Part shown: positions 36,028 to 47,961 of the stretch, piece by piece | Numbering within the stretch: the stretch's first letter is position 1 | Layout of the letters: every line of letters starts with the position of its first letter | Assembly (NCBI RefSeq): GCF_003672135.1 | Contig: NC_039518.1 | Location: 3,224,001-3,288,000, forward strand | Length of the DNA stretch: 64,000 bases | Source of the DNA: Ooceraea biroi | Lineage: Eukaryota; Arthropoda; Insecta; Hymenoptera; Formicidae | Direction: 5' to 3' | The notes under the pieces: model-generated | What the model was told of the DNA's origin: nothing | The model's database searches: none | What the model saw: only the letters and a program-made list of their open reading frames with translations | Translations under genes and position numbers: made by a program

Positions 36028-36947
36028 TATATGGCGAAGATTCTTTAAAACTGCGGCAGTGTCAAAATTGGTTTACTAAATTTCGATCTGCAGATTTTAA
36101 TGTGAAAGATGCACCACGCTCAGGAAGGCCAATCGAAATTGATGATGACAAAACAAAGGCACTGATCGATTCCAATCGGCGTTTAACGACACGAGAGATT
36201 GCTGAGAATCTTAACGTATCGAAATCGAGTGTTGAAAACCATTTAAAACGACTTGGATACATTAGTAAGCTCGATATTTGGGTACCACATGAGCTCAAAG
36301 AAATTCATCTCACTGAGCGTATTGACATCTGCGATTCTCTTTTGAAACGTGAGGAAAATGATCGATTTTTGAAACGTATGATAACAGGCGACGAAAAATC
36401 GATCGTCTACAACAACGTCAAACGAAAAAGATCGTGATGAACCTGCTCAAAGCACTTGAAAAGCAGATATTCACCAAAGGAAGATTATGCTGTCAGTCTG
36501 GTGGGACTTTAAAGGTATTGTGTATTTTGAGCTGCTTGCAAGGAATCAAACCATTAATTCAGACGTATACTGTCGTCAACTGGATAAATTAAATGATGCC
36601 ATCAAACAGAAACGCCTAGAATTGGTGAATCGCAAAGGTGTTGCGTTTCACCATGTAACGCTAGACCACGTACAAGTTTGGTCACTCGTGAAAAATTGTT
36701 GCAGCTTGGATGGGATGTGTTACCACATCCACCATATTCGCCAGACCTGGCACCATCAGATTACCATTCGTTTCGTTCTTTGCAAAACGCCTTGAATGGT
36801 AAAACCTTGACTGCTGATGAGGATATGAAATCATTGTTGGAATTGTTTTTTGCTGAAAAAGATAAGAACTGTTTTGAGCGCGGAATCATGAAGTTGCCTG
36901 AAAAATGGCAAAAGATAATCAAACAAAATGGACAATATATTGTTTAA
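36028..36947 (+). pseudogene. B2 unit 4, mariner transposase lacking the N-terminus
   Basis: Like unit 2, plus a one-base loss at the second catalytic Asp (CACCATGTAACGC near 36654). Native C-terminus and TAA at 36945-36947. Confidence 0.8.
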
Positions 36948-38426
36948 TAAAGTTTTTGTTTCCCATGAAAAATTCGCCTTTTATTTATATAAAAAAAAAC
37001 GCAATTACTTTTTGGCCAACCCAATATAATACAAGTATTGGATAACCGGCGGCATATGCGGTAAATTGACACGCTGTAAAATTAGAATCGCGTTACGGGA
37101 GTTACGGTGTCGCGCGCGTTGCAAATTGTTACCCTCTAAATAGACTTCATGCGAGCACAGCCGGACAGATCTGCGAATCGATAAATCGCAACGGGGAATA
37201 ACCAACGGAAAAAACGAGAAAACGAGAAAATAATCCAAACGGAAAATAATCTGGCAAGCTTTAATCTGCTGCGGTCTGTTATAATAATTTTTAACAGGAA
37301 ATAATTTCGAGTCGATCCGCTCTAAAATCTAAACCTTTCTCGCCATCGCGAGTCTGTCCGCTCCGCACAACGCAAAGTGGATACGGGGTGAGCATTTAGT
37401 GTCACGTCGATACTTCTCATCCCCCATTCGGTAGTCTCCCTTGCTAATCAAATAGCCCGATAAACCGCAAGACTCGGTCTTCCTCCCGAGGCCCCGTTTC
37501 GGCAGTCTCGCGCTGCTACTCCCGCATTCCCGTCTCTATGCAGATCGGCAATCTGAAAATGTTATGCTTCACGTACATCTCGATCGCTCGTGCCCGCTAA
37601 TTGCTCGCAATTAAGACCCTTTTGACTTGGTGGTGAACCTATTTCATCGAGTCGTTTGATCTCGAATCGAACGTTGAGCAGATGATACGCATGCAAGTCA
37701 CGGAGCGTTAAACGACGGGAGACAGCGATTAAAACTGCTCTCCGATTAAATATTCCGTAAGCCAGTAAACTCCTGTAAATTCATGCGTGTGCTGATAGCT
37801 CACGGTAAGCCCCGGTCTCTCTTATCGAGTCGTAAAACGAGGAGAAAAGAGACGTGACGGACGCTGAAAGTACCCCTCGCGTGCTCCGCAATGCGATTCA
37901 CTGTGAAACGGCTTTCAGCTATTTTCCTGAAAACATCGCATCTCGTGATATAGGTACCTACTGCAACGTTTCGCGAACCAACACTGGTGCCATTTGGTAC
38001 CGTGTTAATCCACGCGACACTCTTTTTCTCTTTCAAACACGTACGACAGTGTGTGAAAAAGCTGCAATATAAAACAACTGGCCGCATGAAAGAACGACTG
38101 TGCACCATCGATCGCGGGATATCGGAAATTGCATAAGCGCGACGCGAAACGATTCAACATCCTGATTCGCGCGTTAAATTATTCACGGCGCGTGAAGAAA
38201 TGATACAAAAGCGCGCGGGAGAAACTCGCTGCCAGGATAAATAACGAGACAGTCAGGCTCGATTACCCGAGCTGCTCTCAAAAGAAATGATTCATTACGT
38301 TCGCGCGTAAACATATTTCAGCGTCGCTCTTCAGTCATCTCGAGACGAAATCGTCGCGCGAATCACAACGACAAAGGGGCGACTAAACGGAGCGGAGCAG
38401 AGCAGAATGCCGGGGACAAGGAAATA

Positions 38427-41003
38427 TTAGGGGTGTGATTTAGTTATGAGGGTTTTTTTGCTCAAAAACGCATGTATTTAAATATGATAATGAATGAATA
38501 CCTTAATCAAAATATTTTCCTTCGTTTTCTATAACTTTTTCCCATCTTTCTGGCAAGAGATGGATTCCACCACGATAAAATGACTCTTCTTTTCAGTTGA
38601 TCCATTCGTCGACGAATTTTCGCACTTCTTCGAAATTATCAAAGTGTGTATCCTCTAAAGCGTGTTGCATCGACCGGAACAAATAATAATCGCAAGGAGC
38701 AATGTCCGGAGAATACGCGGGGTGCGGTAAGGACTTGCCATTCAAGCTCTAATAGTGTTTGTTTCACTGATGACGCAACGCGAGGTCGAGCATTGTCACG
38801 AAGAAGAATCACTTTCCGTCGTTTGCTCGCAATTGGTGGTCGTTTTTGGTCCAATGCTTGCTTCAACTTGTACAGTTGGTGTCGATAACCATCAGCCGTG
38901 ACAGTCTCATGCGGATTTAACAGCTCATAGTACACTATCCCACCAAATACAGAGCATTACTTTTGAACCGTGAATATTGCGTCTCGGAGTGGATGTTGAT
39001 GGTTCGCCTGGATCCACCCATGATTTTCCGCGTTTCGGATTATCAAAATAGATCCACTTTTCATCCCCAGTAACAATCCGAGACAAAAGACTCTTCTTTT
39101 TTTGCCTGGCGATCAACGAAATGCAAATGTTCAAATGGCACTTTCCCATAATTGATGTCGAACCCATTTCCCTTCTTTCTGAATTTTTCCCATTTCATGT
39201 AAATGTTTCGTAACTGTTGTACGATCAACATTTAATGCTCTGGCAAGAGATGGATTCCACCACGATCAAATGACTCTTCTTTTCAGTTGATCCATTCGTC
39301 GACGAATTTTCGCACTTCTTCGAAATTATCAAAGTGTGTATCCTCTAAAGCGTGTTGCATCGACCGGAACAAATAATAATCGCATGGAGCAATGTCCGGA
39401 GAATACGCGGGTGCGGTAAGACTTCCCATTCGAGCTCTAATAGTGTTTGTTTCACTGATGACGCAACGCGAGGTCGAGCATTGTCACGAAGAAGAATCAC
39501 TTTCCGTCGTTTGCTCGCAATTGGTGGTCGTTTTTGGTCAAATGCTTGCTTCAACTTGTACAGTTGGTGTCGATAACGATCAGCCGTGACAGTCTCATGC
39601 GGATTTAACAGCTCATAGTACACTATCCCACCAAATACAGAGCATTACTTTTGAACCGTGAATATTGCGTCTCGGAGTGGATGTTGATGGTTCGCCTGGA
39701 TCCACCCATGATTTTCTGCGTTTCGGATTATCAAAATAGATCCACTTTTCATCCCCAGTAACAATCCGAGACAAAAGACTCTTCTTTTTTGCCTGGCGAT
39801 CAACGAAATGCAAATGTTCAAATGGCACTTTCCCATAATTGATGTCGAACCCATTTCCCTTCTTTCTGAATTTTTCCCATTTCATGTAAATGTTTCGTAA
39901 CTGTTGTACGATCAACATTTAATACTCTGGCAAGAGATGGATTCCACCACGATAAAATGACTCTTCTTTTCAGTTGATCCATTCGTCGACGAATTTTCGC
40001 ACTTCTTCGAAATTATGAAAGTGTGTATCCTCTAACGCGTGTTGCATCGACCGGAACAAATAATAATCGCATGGAGCAATGTCCGGAGAATACGCGGGTG
40101 CGGTAAGACTTGCCATTCGAGCTCTAATAGTGTTTGTTTCACTGATGACGCAACGCGAGGTCGAGCATTGTCACGAAGAAGAATCACTTTCCGTCGTTTG
40201 CTCGCAATTGGTGGTCGTTTTTGGTCCAATGCTTGCTTCAACTTGTACAGTTGGTGTCGATAACCATCAGCCGTGACAGTCTCGTGCGGATTTAACAGCT
40301 CATAGTACACTATCCCACCAAATACAGAGCATTACTTTTGAACCGTGAATATTGCGTCTCGGAGTGGATGTTGATGGTTCGCCTGGATCCACCCATGATT
40401 TTCTGCGTTTCGGATTATCAAAATAGATCCAATTTTCATCCCCAGTAACAATCCGAGACAAAAGACTTCTTTTGTTGCCTGGCGATCAACGAAATGCAAA
40501 TGTTCAAATGGCACTTTCCGATAATTGATGTCGAACCCATTTCCCTTCCTTCTGAATTTTTCCCATTTCATGTAAATGTTTGGCAACTGTTGTACGATCG
40601 ACATTTAATGCTCTGGCAAGTTCTGAAGTGGATCGTGTTGGATTTTCGTGCAATAATGCTTGCAAATCTGCATTTTCAAGCTTTCTTGGTTGTCCCGAGC
40701 GTTTTTTGTCCTTCACACGTCTTAATTGATGGGGCAAAATCACCATAAGTTTCCACAAGAATTCTATAACCGTCAGCCGCAGTTTTTTCTTTTGACTAAA
40801 AACCAAAAGCAACGCATGTCGAAAATGCTGTTTCGGAAGTTGCATTTTTACGATGATATAAACACGACTGTTATTGCATCTATTGCTATAATGCTACTAA
40901 ATGTCATGGATAATGTCAACACTGTAAGAAACAACAGCTATTGGAACAAACTGACACTACAGCCATCTGTTGCAAAACCCTCAAAACTAAATCACACTCC
41001 TGA
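38427..41003 (-). mobile_element. Mariner family C composite array C3, three units, in the left palindrome arm
   Basis: TA at 38425-38426 and 41004-41005; ends TTAGGGGTGTGATTTAG and CTAAATCACACTCCTGA (one TIR base changed). Units by + coordinates: 38427-39238 (native 3' end), 39239-39925, 39926-41003 (native 5' end). Junctions read TCTGGCAAG, the reverse complement of the C-family nine-base match without its outer bases. Mirror image of C4, with which it shares the changed TIR base. Confidence 0.88.
39926..40845 (-). pseudogene. C3 5'-proximal unit, best N-terminal half of family C transposase
   Basis: From ATG 40845 the minus strand reads MQLPKQHFRHALLLVF, then a shifted patch, then KKRSGQPRKLENADLQALLHE, the helix-turn-helix TSELARALNVDRTTVAK and GKIQKEGKW, before TGA. 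The DDE half follows with GDEK, the shared WWDSVL break, [12 protein letters not shown] and a damaged third block. It resembles mauritiana-type mariner transposases in its RKSWVDPG and YYELL blocks. Confidence 0.75.
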
Positions 41004-41670
41004 TAGTAACGACGGATTTAAGGTGCAGCGACGGGGAAGAATTATGGCTGGCAAAAGGAGGTATTTCTCGGGCGCGGTGACTCCGCGACTTAACTCCGCG
41101 TGATAACGATAAATGTCGCGTTAATATAAAAGAACGCTACTTAGCGGAGCGTGACGGCACGTTCGCTCGTTGCGCTCTCGCACAGCCCGGCTTCATCCGT
41201 TTCCGGCGGTTGGCTGATAAGCGGGTAATTGAGAAATATGTCAAAGCGCGACACTCTCGACGGAAGGTGGGAACGGTGACCGATGAAGACAATCGTCTTC
41301 TTCATCGGAAGAAGAGGGAGAACCGAGGGTATGATCTCGAGGCCGGTCTTGATCGACTGCGCGCGTCATGAAAAATGCATAAACGTCTCACCGCGCGACA
41401 CTGCCGCGAAATATTTTCCGGGGTATATATCATATACATAATACATAAGGTAGGAGAAAGAGACGGAGAGCGCGCGCGCGTCTTATTATTTCGATAATGG
41501 ACTCCGTCGCTGGCATTTGTCTGCGATTCAGGAAGCCCGACGCGGAGGGATGGTCGCATCACACGTTGCGATTTCAATCGCAACGGAACAGGAAAATTAA
41601 ATTCGATAAAGACGTACGGAAAGTTAACGTGACTTGATTTATCGTATCGGGAGACCCAGCGTTCCGGGAG

Positions 41671-41761
41671 CCGGGTTCCCCCGGGGGGAAGTTATCTCAG
41701 AAAAATTCACGGTTCACCACTGTACGCCGGCAGAGCGATGTGAATGTCTGCTCTCGAGATA
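41671..41761. other. Spacer at the palindrome centre
   Basis: 91 bp between the arms, starting CCGGGTTCCCCCGGGGGG. It contains CAGAAAAATTCACGGTTC, the reverse complement of a sequence next to the 49137 copy (GAGCCGTGAATTTTTCT, 49118-49134). The left arm thus continues the ancestral sequence a little past the turning point. Confidence 0.7.
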
Positions 41762-44700
41762 CTCCCGGAACGCTGGTCTCCCGATACGATAAATCAAGTC
41801 ACGTTAACTTTCCGTACGTCTTTATCGAATTTAATTTTCCTGTTCCGTTGCGATTGAAATCGCAACGTGTGATGCGACCATCCCTCCGCGTCGGGCTTCC
41901 TGAATCGCAGACAAATGCCAGCGACGGAGTCCATTATCGAAATAATAAGACGCGCGCGCGCTCTCCGTCTCTTTCTCCTACCTTATGTATTATGTATATG
42001 ATATATACCCCGGAAAATATTTCGCGGCAGTGTCGCGCGGTGAGACGTTTATGCATTTTTCATGACGCGCGCAGTCGATCAAGACCGGCCTCGAGATCAT
42101 ACCCTCGTTCTCCCTCTTCTTCCGATGAAGAAGACGATTGTCTTCATCGGTCACCGTTCCCACCTTCCGTCGAGAGTGTCGCGCTTTGACATATTTCTCA
42201 ATTACCCGCTTATCAGCCAACCGCCGGAAACGATGAAGCCGGGCTGTGCGAGAGCGCAACGAGCGAACGTGCCGTCACGCTCCGCTAAGTAGCGTTCTTT
42301 TATATTAACGCGACATTTATCGTTATCACGCGGAGTTAAGTCGCGGAGTCACCGCGCCCGAGAAATACCTCCTTTTGCCAGCCATAATTCTTCCCCGTCG
42401 CTGCACCTTAAATCCGTCGTTACTATCAGGAGTGTGATTTAGTTTTGAGGGTTTTGCAACAATGGCTGTAGTGTCAGTTTGTTCCAATAGCTGTTGTTTC
42501 TTACAGTGTTGACATTATCCATGACATTTAGTAGCATTATAGCAATAGATGCAATAACAGTCGTGTTTATATCATCGTAAAAATGCAACTCCGAAACAGC
42601 ATTTTCGACATGCGTTGCTTTTGGTTTTTAGTCAAAAGAAAAAACTGCGGCTGACGGTTATAGAATTCTTGTGGAAACTTATGGTGATTTTGCCCATCAA
42701 TTAAGACGTGTAAGACAAAAAACGCTCGGGACAACCAAGAAAGCTTGAAATGCAGATTTGCAAGCATTATTGCACGAAAATCCACACGAATCCACTTCAG
42801 AACTTGCCAGAGCATTAAATGTCGATCGTACAACAGTTACAAACATTTACATGAAATGGGAAAAATTCAGAAGAAGGGAAATGGGTTCACATCAATTATC
42901 GGAAGTGCCATTTGAACATTTGCTTCGTTGATCGCCAGGCAACAAAAGAAGTCTTTGTCTCGGATTGTTACTGGGGATGAAAATTGGATCTATTTTGATA
43001 ATCCGAAACGCAGAAAATCATGGTGGATCCAGGCGAACCATCAACATCACTCCGAGACGCAATATTCACGGTCAAAGTAATGCTCTGTATTTGGTGTGAT
43101 ATGTACTAAGCTGTTAAATCCCACGAGACTGTCACGGCTGATGGTTATCGACACCAACTGACAAGTTGCAAGAAGCATTGGACCAAAAACGACCACCAAT
43201 TGCGAGCAAACGACGGAAAGTGATTCTTCTTCGTGACAATGCTCGACCTCGCGTTGCGTCATCAGTGAAACAAACACTATTAGAGCTCGAATGGGAAGTC
43301 TTACCGCACCCGCGTATTCTCCGGACATTGCTCCATGCGATTATATATTTGTTCCGTCGATGCAACACGCGTTTAGAGGATACACACTTTATAATTTCGA
43401 AGAAGTGCGAAAATTCGTCGACGAATGGATCAACTGAAAAGAAGAGTCATTTTATTCGTGGTGGAATCCATCTCTTGCCAGAGCATTAAATGTTGATGTA
43501 CAACAGTTACGAAACATTTACATGAAATGGAAAAATTCAGAAAGAAGGGAAATGGGTTCGACATCAATTATGGGAAAGTGCCATTTGAACATTTGCATTT
43601 CGTTGATCGCCAGGCAAAAAAGAAGAGTCTTTTGTCTCGGATTGTTACTGGGGATGAAAAGTGGATCTATTTTGATAATCCGAAACGCAGAAAATCATGG
43701 GTGGATCCAGGCGAACCATCAACATCCACTCCGAGACGCAATATTCACGGTTCAAAAGTAATGCTCTGTATTTGGTGGGATAGTGTACTATGAGCTGTTA
43801 AATCCGCATGAGACTGTCACGGCTGATCGTTATCGACACCAACTGTACAAGTTGAAGCAAGCATTTGACCAAAAACGACCACCAATGCGAGCAAACGACG
43901 GAAAGTGATTCTTCTTCGTGACAATGCTCGACCTCGCGTTGCGTCATCAGTGAAACAAACACTATTAGAGCTCGAATGGGAAGTCTTACCGCACCCGCGT
44001 ATTCTCCGGACATTGCTCCATGCGATTATTATTTGTTCCGGTCGATGCAACACGCTTTAGAGGATACACACTTTGATAATTTCGAAGAAGTGCGAAAATT
44101 CGTCGACGAATGGATCAACTGAAAAGAAGAGTCATTTGATCGTGGTGGAATCCATCTCTTGCCAGAGCATTAAATGTTGATCGTACAACAGTTACGAAAC
44201 ATTTACATGAAATGGGAAAAAATTCAGAAAGAAGGGGAAATGGGTTCGACATCAATTATGGGAAAGTGCCATTTGAACATTTGCATTTCGTGATCGCCAG
44301 GCAAAAAAAGAAGAGTCTTTTGTCTCGGATTGTTACTGGGGATGAAAAGTGGATCTATTTTGATAATCCGAAACGCGGAAAATCATGGGTGGATCCAGGC
44401 GAACCATCAACATCCACTCCGAGACGCAATATTCACGGTTCAAAAGTAATGCTCTGTATTTGGTGGGATAGTGTACTATGAGCTGTTAAATCCGCATGAG
44501 ACTGTCACGGCTGATGGTTATCGACACCAACTGTAACAAGTTGAAGCAAGCATTGGACCAAAAAACGACCACCATTGCGAGCAAACGACGGAAAGTGATT
44601 CTTCTTCGTGACAATGCTCGACCTCGCGTTGCGTCATCAGTGAAACAAACACTATTAGAGCTTGAATGGCAAGTCCTTACCGCACCCCGCGTATTCTCCG

Positions 44701-46100
44701 GACATTGCTCCTTGCGATTATTATTTGTTCCGGTCGATGCAACACGCTTTAGAGGATACACACTTTGATAATTTCGAAGAAGTGCGAAAATTCGTCGACG
44801 AATGGATCAACTGAAAAGAAGAGTCATTTTATCGTGGTGGAATCCATCTCTTGCCAGAAAGATGGGAAAAAGTTATAGAAAACGAAGGAAAATATTTTGA
44901 TTAGGTATTCATTCATTATCATATTTAAATACATGCGTTTTTTGAGCAAAAAAACCCTCATAACTAAATCACACCCCTAATATTTCCTTGTCCCCGGCAT
45001 TCTGCTCTGCTCCGCTCCGTTTAGTCGCCCCTTTGTCGTTGTGATTCGCGCGACGATTTCGTCTCGAGCATGACTGAAGCGACGCTGAAATATGTTTACG
45101 CCAAGACGTAATGAATCATTTCTTTTGAGAGCAGCTCGGGTAATCGAGCCTGACTGTCTCGTTATTTATCCTGGCAGCGAGTTTCTCCCGCGCGCTTTTG
45201 TATCATTTCTTCACGCGCGCCGTGAAAATATTAACGCCGCGAATCAGGATGTTGAATCGTTTCGCGTCGCGCTTATGCAATTTCCGATATCCCGCGATCG
45301 ATGGTGCACAGTCGTTCTTTCATGCGGCCAGTTGTTTTATATTGCAGCTTTTTCACACACTGTCGTACGTGTTTGAAAGAGAAAAAGAGTGTCGCGTGGA
45401 TTAAACACCGTACCAAATGGCACCAGTGTTGGTTCGCGAAACGTTGCAGTAATACCTATATCACGAGATGCGATGTTTTCAGGAAAATAGCTGAAAGCCG
45501 TTTCACAGTGAATCGCATTGCGGAGCACGCGAGGGGTACTTTCAGCGTCCGTCACGTCTCTTTTCTCCTCGTTTTACGACTCGATAAGAGAGACCGGGCT
45601 TACCGTGAGCTATCAGCACACGCATGAATTTACAGGAGTTTACTGGCTTACGAATATTTAATCGGAGAGCAGTTTTAATCGCTGTCTCCCGTCGTTTAAC
45701 GCTCCGTGACTTGCATGCGTATCATCTGCTCAACGTTCGATTCGAGATCAAACGACTCGATGAAATAGGTTCACCACCAAGTCAAAGGGTCTTAATTGCG
45801 AGCAATTAGCGGGCACGAGCGATCGAGATGTACGTGAAGCATAACATTTTCAGATTGCCGATCTGCATAGAGACGGGAATTGCGGCCACAGCCGAGTTAG
45901 CAGCTCGCGAGACTGCGAAACGGGGCCTCGGGAGGAAGACCGAGTCTTGCGGTTTATCGGGCTATTTGATTTAGCAAGGGAGCGTAACAACCGTATTTTT
46001 ATTGGGGGAAGGAGAGAAAGCAGTATTAATCGATCACGTTGACACTAATATGCGTCACCCGACGTAGTGTCCACTTTGCGTGTGTAGCGGAGAGAAGAAG
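41762..46100 (-). repeat. Right arm of the ~8.8-kb inverted duplication
   Basis: Mirror of 37330-41670, starting CTCCCGGAACGC. Includes C4 at 42426-44980 and spacer sequence to ~46100, where TCCACTTTGCGT and GTGTAGCGGAG still match the left arm. It carries many more single-base losses than the left arm, clustered at 42590-43500. Confidence 0.85.
42426..44980 (+). mobile_element. Mariner family C composite array C4, three units, in the right palindrome arm
   Basis: TA at 42424-42425 and 44981-44982. Units 42426-43482, 43483-44166, 44167-44980. Starts TCAGGAGTGTG, matching the changed TIR end of C3, and ends CTAAATCACACCCCTAA. Unit 1 has more than a dozen one-base deletions relative to C3 (for example TTTGCTTCGTTG near 42920 and ATATGTACTAAGCTG near 43100). 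The second and third units are cleaner. Confidence 0.85.
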
Positions 46101-46144
46101 CGGAACAAGACTCAAACGAATGCGATCGAAATGTGTTCATAGAC
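44983..46144. other. Palindrome arm sequence and junction with the D array, no gene seen
   Basis: Inverted copy of 37330-38424 until ~46100. The remaining ~45 bp up to the D fragment are unique. Frames here are mirror shadows of the same frames in the left arm. Confidence 0.6.
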
Positions 46145-46148
46145 TCAA

Positions 46149-46816
46149 TTGACCGATACGCAGCAGGCGCAACGTCTAGAGGCTTCCCTTTTCTTTGCTT
46201 TCCCGTCACAAAATGAATCTTTTTTTAATCGAATTGTGACCTGCGATGAAAAGTGGATACTCTACGACAATCGTAAACGCTCACATCAGTGGTTGAACGC
46301 TGATGAACCACCGAGACATCACGCGAAACCCAACATTACACAGAAGAAGCTTATGGTGACTGTTTGGTGGTCCAGGTCAGGTGTTATCTACTACAACTTT
46401 ATGAAACCTGGTACATCGATAACGGCTGAAGTATATTGCAAGCAACTGGACGAAATGATGCAACAGCTTGCTATTAAACAACCGAAATTGGTCAATCGGT
46501 CAATGCCAATCCTGTTGCATGATAATGCTCGACCGCACACTGCACGACTGACCGTGGCAAAGCTACAGGAGTTGGAATTGGAAACTCTCCGTCATCCACC
46601 ATATTCACCAGATCTATCACCTACCGACTATCACTTCTTCCGGAATTTGGACAACTTGTTGGTGGGAAAATTGTTCAATTCTCAATAGGCAGTCGAATCA
46701 GCCTTCCGCGACCTCATCGATTCCCGTACTCCTGGCTTCTATAGTAGAGGCATAGACCAACTACCACTAAAATGGCAGAAGTGTGTAGATAACATGGAGG
46801 CATACTTCGATTGAAA
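46149..46816 (+). pseudogene. Family D unit 1, C-terminal transposase fragment
   Basis: Open from LTDTQQAQRLEAS to a premature stop at 46686-46688 (TCTCAATAGGCAG, where unit 2 has CAACAG). One extra T/indel near 46193 changes SLLSRHK to FFAFPSQ locally. All three catalytic Asp motifs (TCDEKW, HDNARP, SPTDYHFF) are present, but the helix-turn-helix part is missing. Confidence 0.8.
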
Positions 46817-46881
46817 ATAAATCATGTCCATGTGCCAAAAAATGCAAAAGTTTATGTTCTATTTGTAAAGTTTCATACTTA

Positions 46882-47883
46882 ATGACCCAATATGAATATG
46901 AGTTCCGCCGTGGAACCACAGGGTCGGAGACAGCTCGTAATATCAACGCTGTATTTGGTGAAGGTTCAACTACTAAAGCAACGGTGGGCAATTGGTTCAA
47001 AAACTTCAGAGATGGAGATTTCAGCCTCGCTAATGAGCCACGTGGAAGACCAAAGACGAAGGTGGATAATGATCACTTGAGAGTCGTAGTAGAGTTCGAT
47101 CCATCTCAAAGTACACGTGAATTGGCATCGATATTCAATGTTTCCATACCCACCATATTGGTTCATTTAGTTGCAATTGGTAAGATAAAGAAGTTGGACA
47201 AATGGGTCCCGCACGAATTGACCGATGCGCAGCAGGCGCAACGTCTAGAGGCTTCCCTTTCTTTGCTTTCCCGTCACAAAAATGAATCTTTTTTGAATCG
47301 AATTGTGACCTGCGATGAAAAGTGGATACTCTACGACAATCGCAAACGCTCACATCAGTGGTTGAACGCTGATGAACCACCGAGACATCACGCGAAACCC
47401 AACATTACACAGAAGAAGCTTATGGTGACTGTTTGGTGGTCCAGGTCAGGTGTTATCTACTACAACTTTATGAAACCTGGTACATCGATAACGGCTGAAG
47501 TATATTGCAAGCAACTGGACGAAATGATGCAACAGCTTGCTATTAAACAACCGAAATTGGTCAATCGGTCAATGCCAATCCTGTTGCATGATAATGCTCG
47601 ACCGCACACTGCACGACTGACCGTGGCAAAGCTACGGGAGTTGGAATTGGAAACTCTCCGTCATCCACCATATTCACCAGATCTATCACCTACCGACTAT
47701 CACTTCTTCCGGAATTTGGACAACTTGTTGGTGGGAAAATTGTTCAATTCTCAACAGGCAGTCGAAACAGCCTTCCGCGACCTCATCGATTCCCGTACTC
47801 CTGGCTTCTATAGTAGAGGCATAGACCAACTACCACTAAAATGGCAGAAGTGTGTAGATAACATGGGCGCATACTTTGATTGA
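46882..47883 (+). CDS. Family D mariner transposase, long intact ORF with a TIR-derived start
   Basis: 333 codons, the longest transposase frame in the window. The ATG and next two codons (MTQ) are the last bases of the preceding copy's 3' TIR (ATGACCCAA); from TATGAATATGAG on it is element ORF. Domains: helix-turn-helix one (GTTGSETARNINAVFGEG, ~residues 11-28), linker ANEPRGRPKT, helix-turn-helix two (STRELASIFNVSIPTILVHL), WVPHEL (108-113), then the catalytic domain with TCDEKW, LLHDNARPHTA and SPDLSPTDYHFF. Exactly 34 residues separate the last two Asp (DD34D). Mariner transposases are usually ~340-350 residues, so only about ten native N-terminal residues seem replaced. The C-terminus KCVDNMGAYFD ends with TGA 47881-47883. 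It would act in the nucleus on mariner TIRs. Whether it is expressed or active is unknown; there is no visible native promoter. Confidence 0.8.
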   Translation: MTQYEYEFRRGTTGSETARNINAVFGEGSTTKATVGNWFKNFRDGDFSLANEPRGRPKTKVDNDHLRVVVEFDPSQSTRELASIFNVSIPTILVHLVAIGKIKKLDKWVPHELTDAQQAQRLEASLSLLSRHKNESFLNRIVTCDEKWILYDNRKRSHQWLNADEPPRHHAKPNITQKKLMVTVWWSRSGVIYYNFMKPGTSITAEVYCKQLDEMMQQLAIKQPKLVNRSMPILLHDNARPHTARLTVAKLRELELETLRHPPYSPDLSPTDYHFFRNLDNLLVGKLFNSQQAVETAFRDLIDSRTPGFYSRGIDQLPLKWQKCVDNMGAYFD

Positions 47884-47961
47884 AAATAAATCATGTCCAT
47901 GTGCCGAAAAATGCAAAAGTTTATGTTCTATTTGTAAAGTTTCATACTTAATGACCCAATA

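Larger units (their letters stand above)
32759..37024 (+). mobile_element. Mariner family B composite array B2, four units, both ends complete
   Basis: TA at 32757-32758 and 37025-37026. Inverted ends TTGGGTTGGCCAAAAAGTAA / TTACTTTTTGGCCAACCCAA. Unit 1 (32759-34033, 1275 bp) is a full-length mariner with 5' TIR and UTR. Units 2-4 (34034-35030, 35031-36027, 36028-37024) are each exactly 997 bp and begin TATATGGCGAAG right after a complete 3' TIR. In unit 1 the same internal site reads CATGTATATGGTGAAG (33036-33051). The junction is therefore what an insertion at the first TA of GTATATGG would leave, including the TA duplication. Confidence 0.92.
37330..41670 (+). repeat. Left arm of an ~8.8-kb inverted duplication
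   Basis: Reverse complement of 41762-46100. The arm contains 37330-38424 spacer sequence, the C3 mariner array and the 41006-41670 segment. Similarity is high near the centre and looser at the outer end, where blocks such as GGGCTATTTGATTAGCAAGG still match between indels. The arm's last bases are GTTCCGGGAG. It also matches the direct copy at 49137-49520. Confidence 0.85.
46145..47959 (+). mobile_element. Mariner family D two-unit composite, 5' truncated
   Basis: Unit 1 (46145-46890) starts in mid-ORF (TTGACCGATACGCAGCAGG) directly beside the palindrome edge. Unit 2 (46891-47959) starts TATGAATATGAG immediately after unit 1's 3' TIR. Both 3' ends read GTTTCATACTTAATGACCCAA then TA. The junction CCCAA-TA-TGAATATGAG has the same form as in family B. 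No 5' TIR is in the window, and the right end is followed by TA (47960-47961). Confidence 0.85.

Noticed and set aside
12625..36298. Recurrent 78-codon frames opposite the B units (MSSCATQISSLL)
   Set aside because: Antisense shadows of the B helix-turn-helix region.
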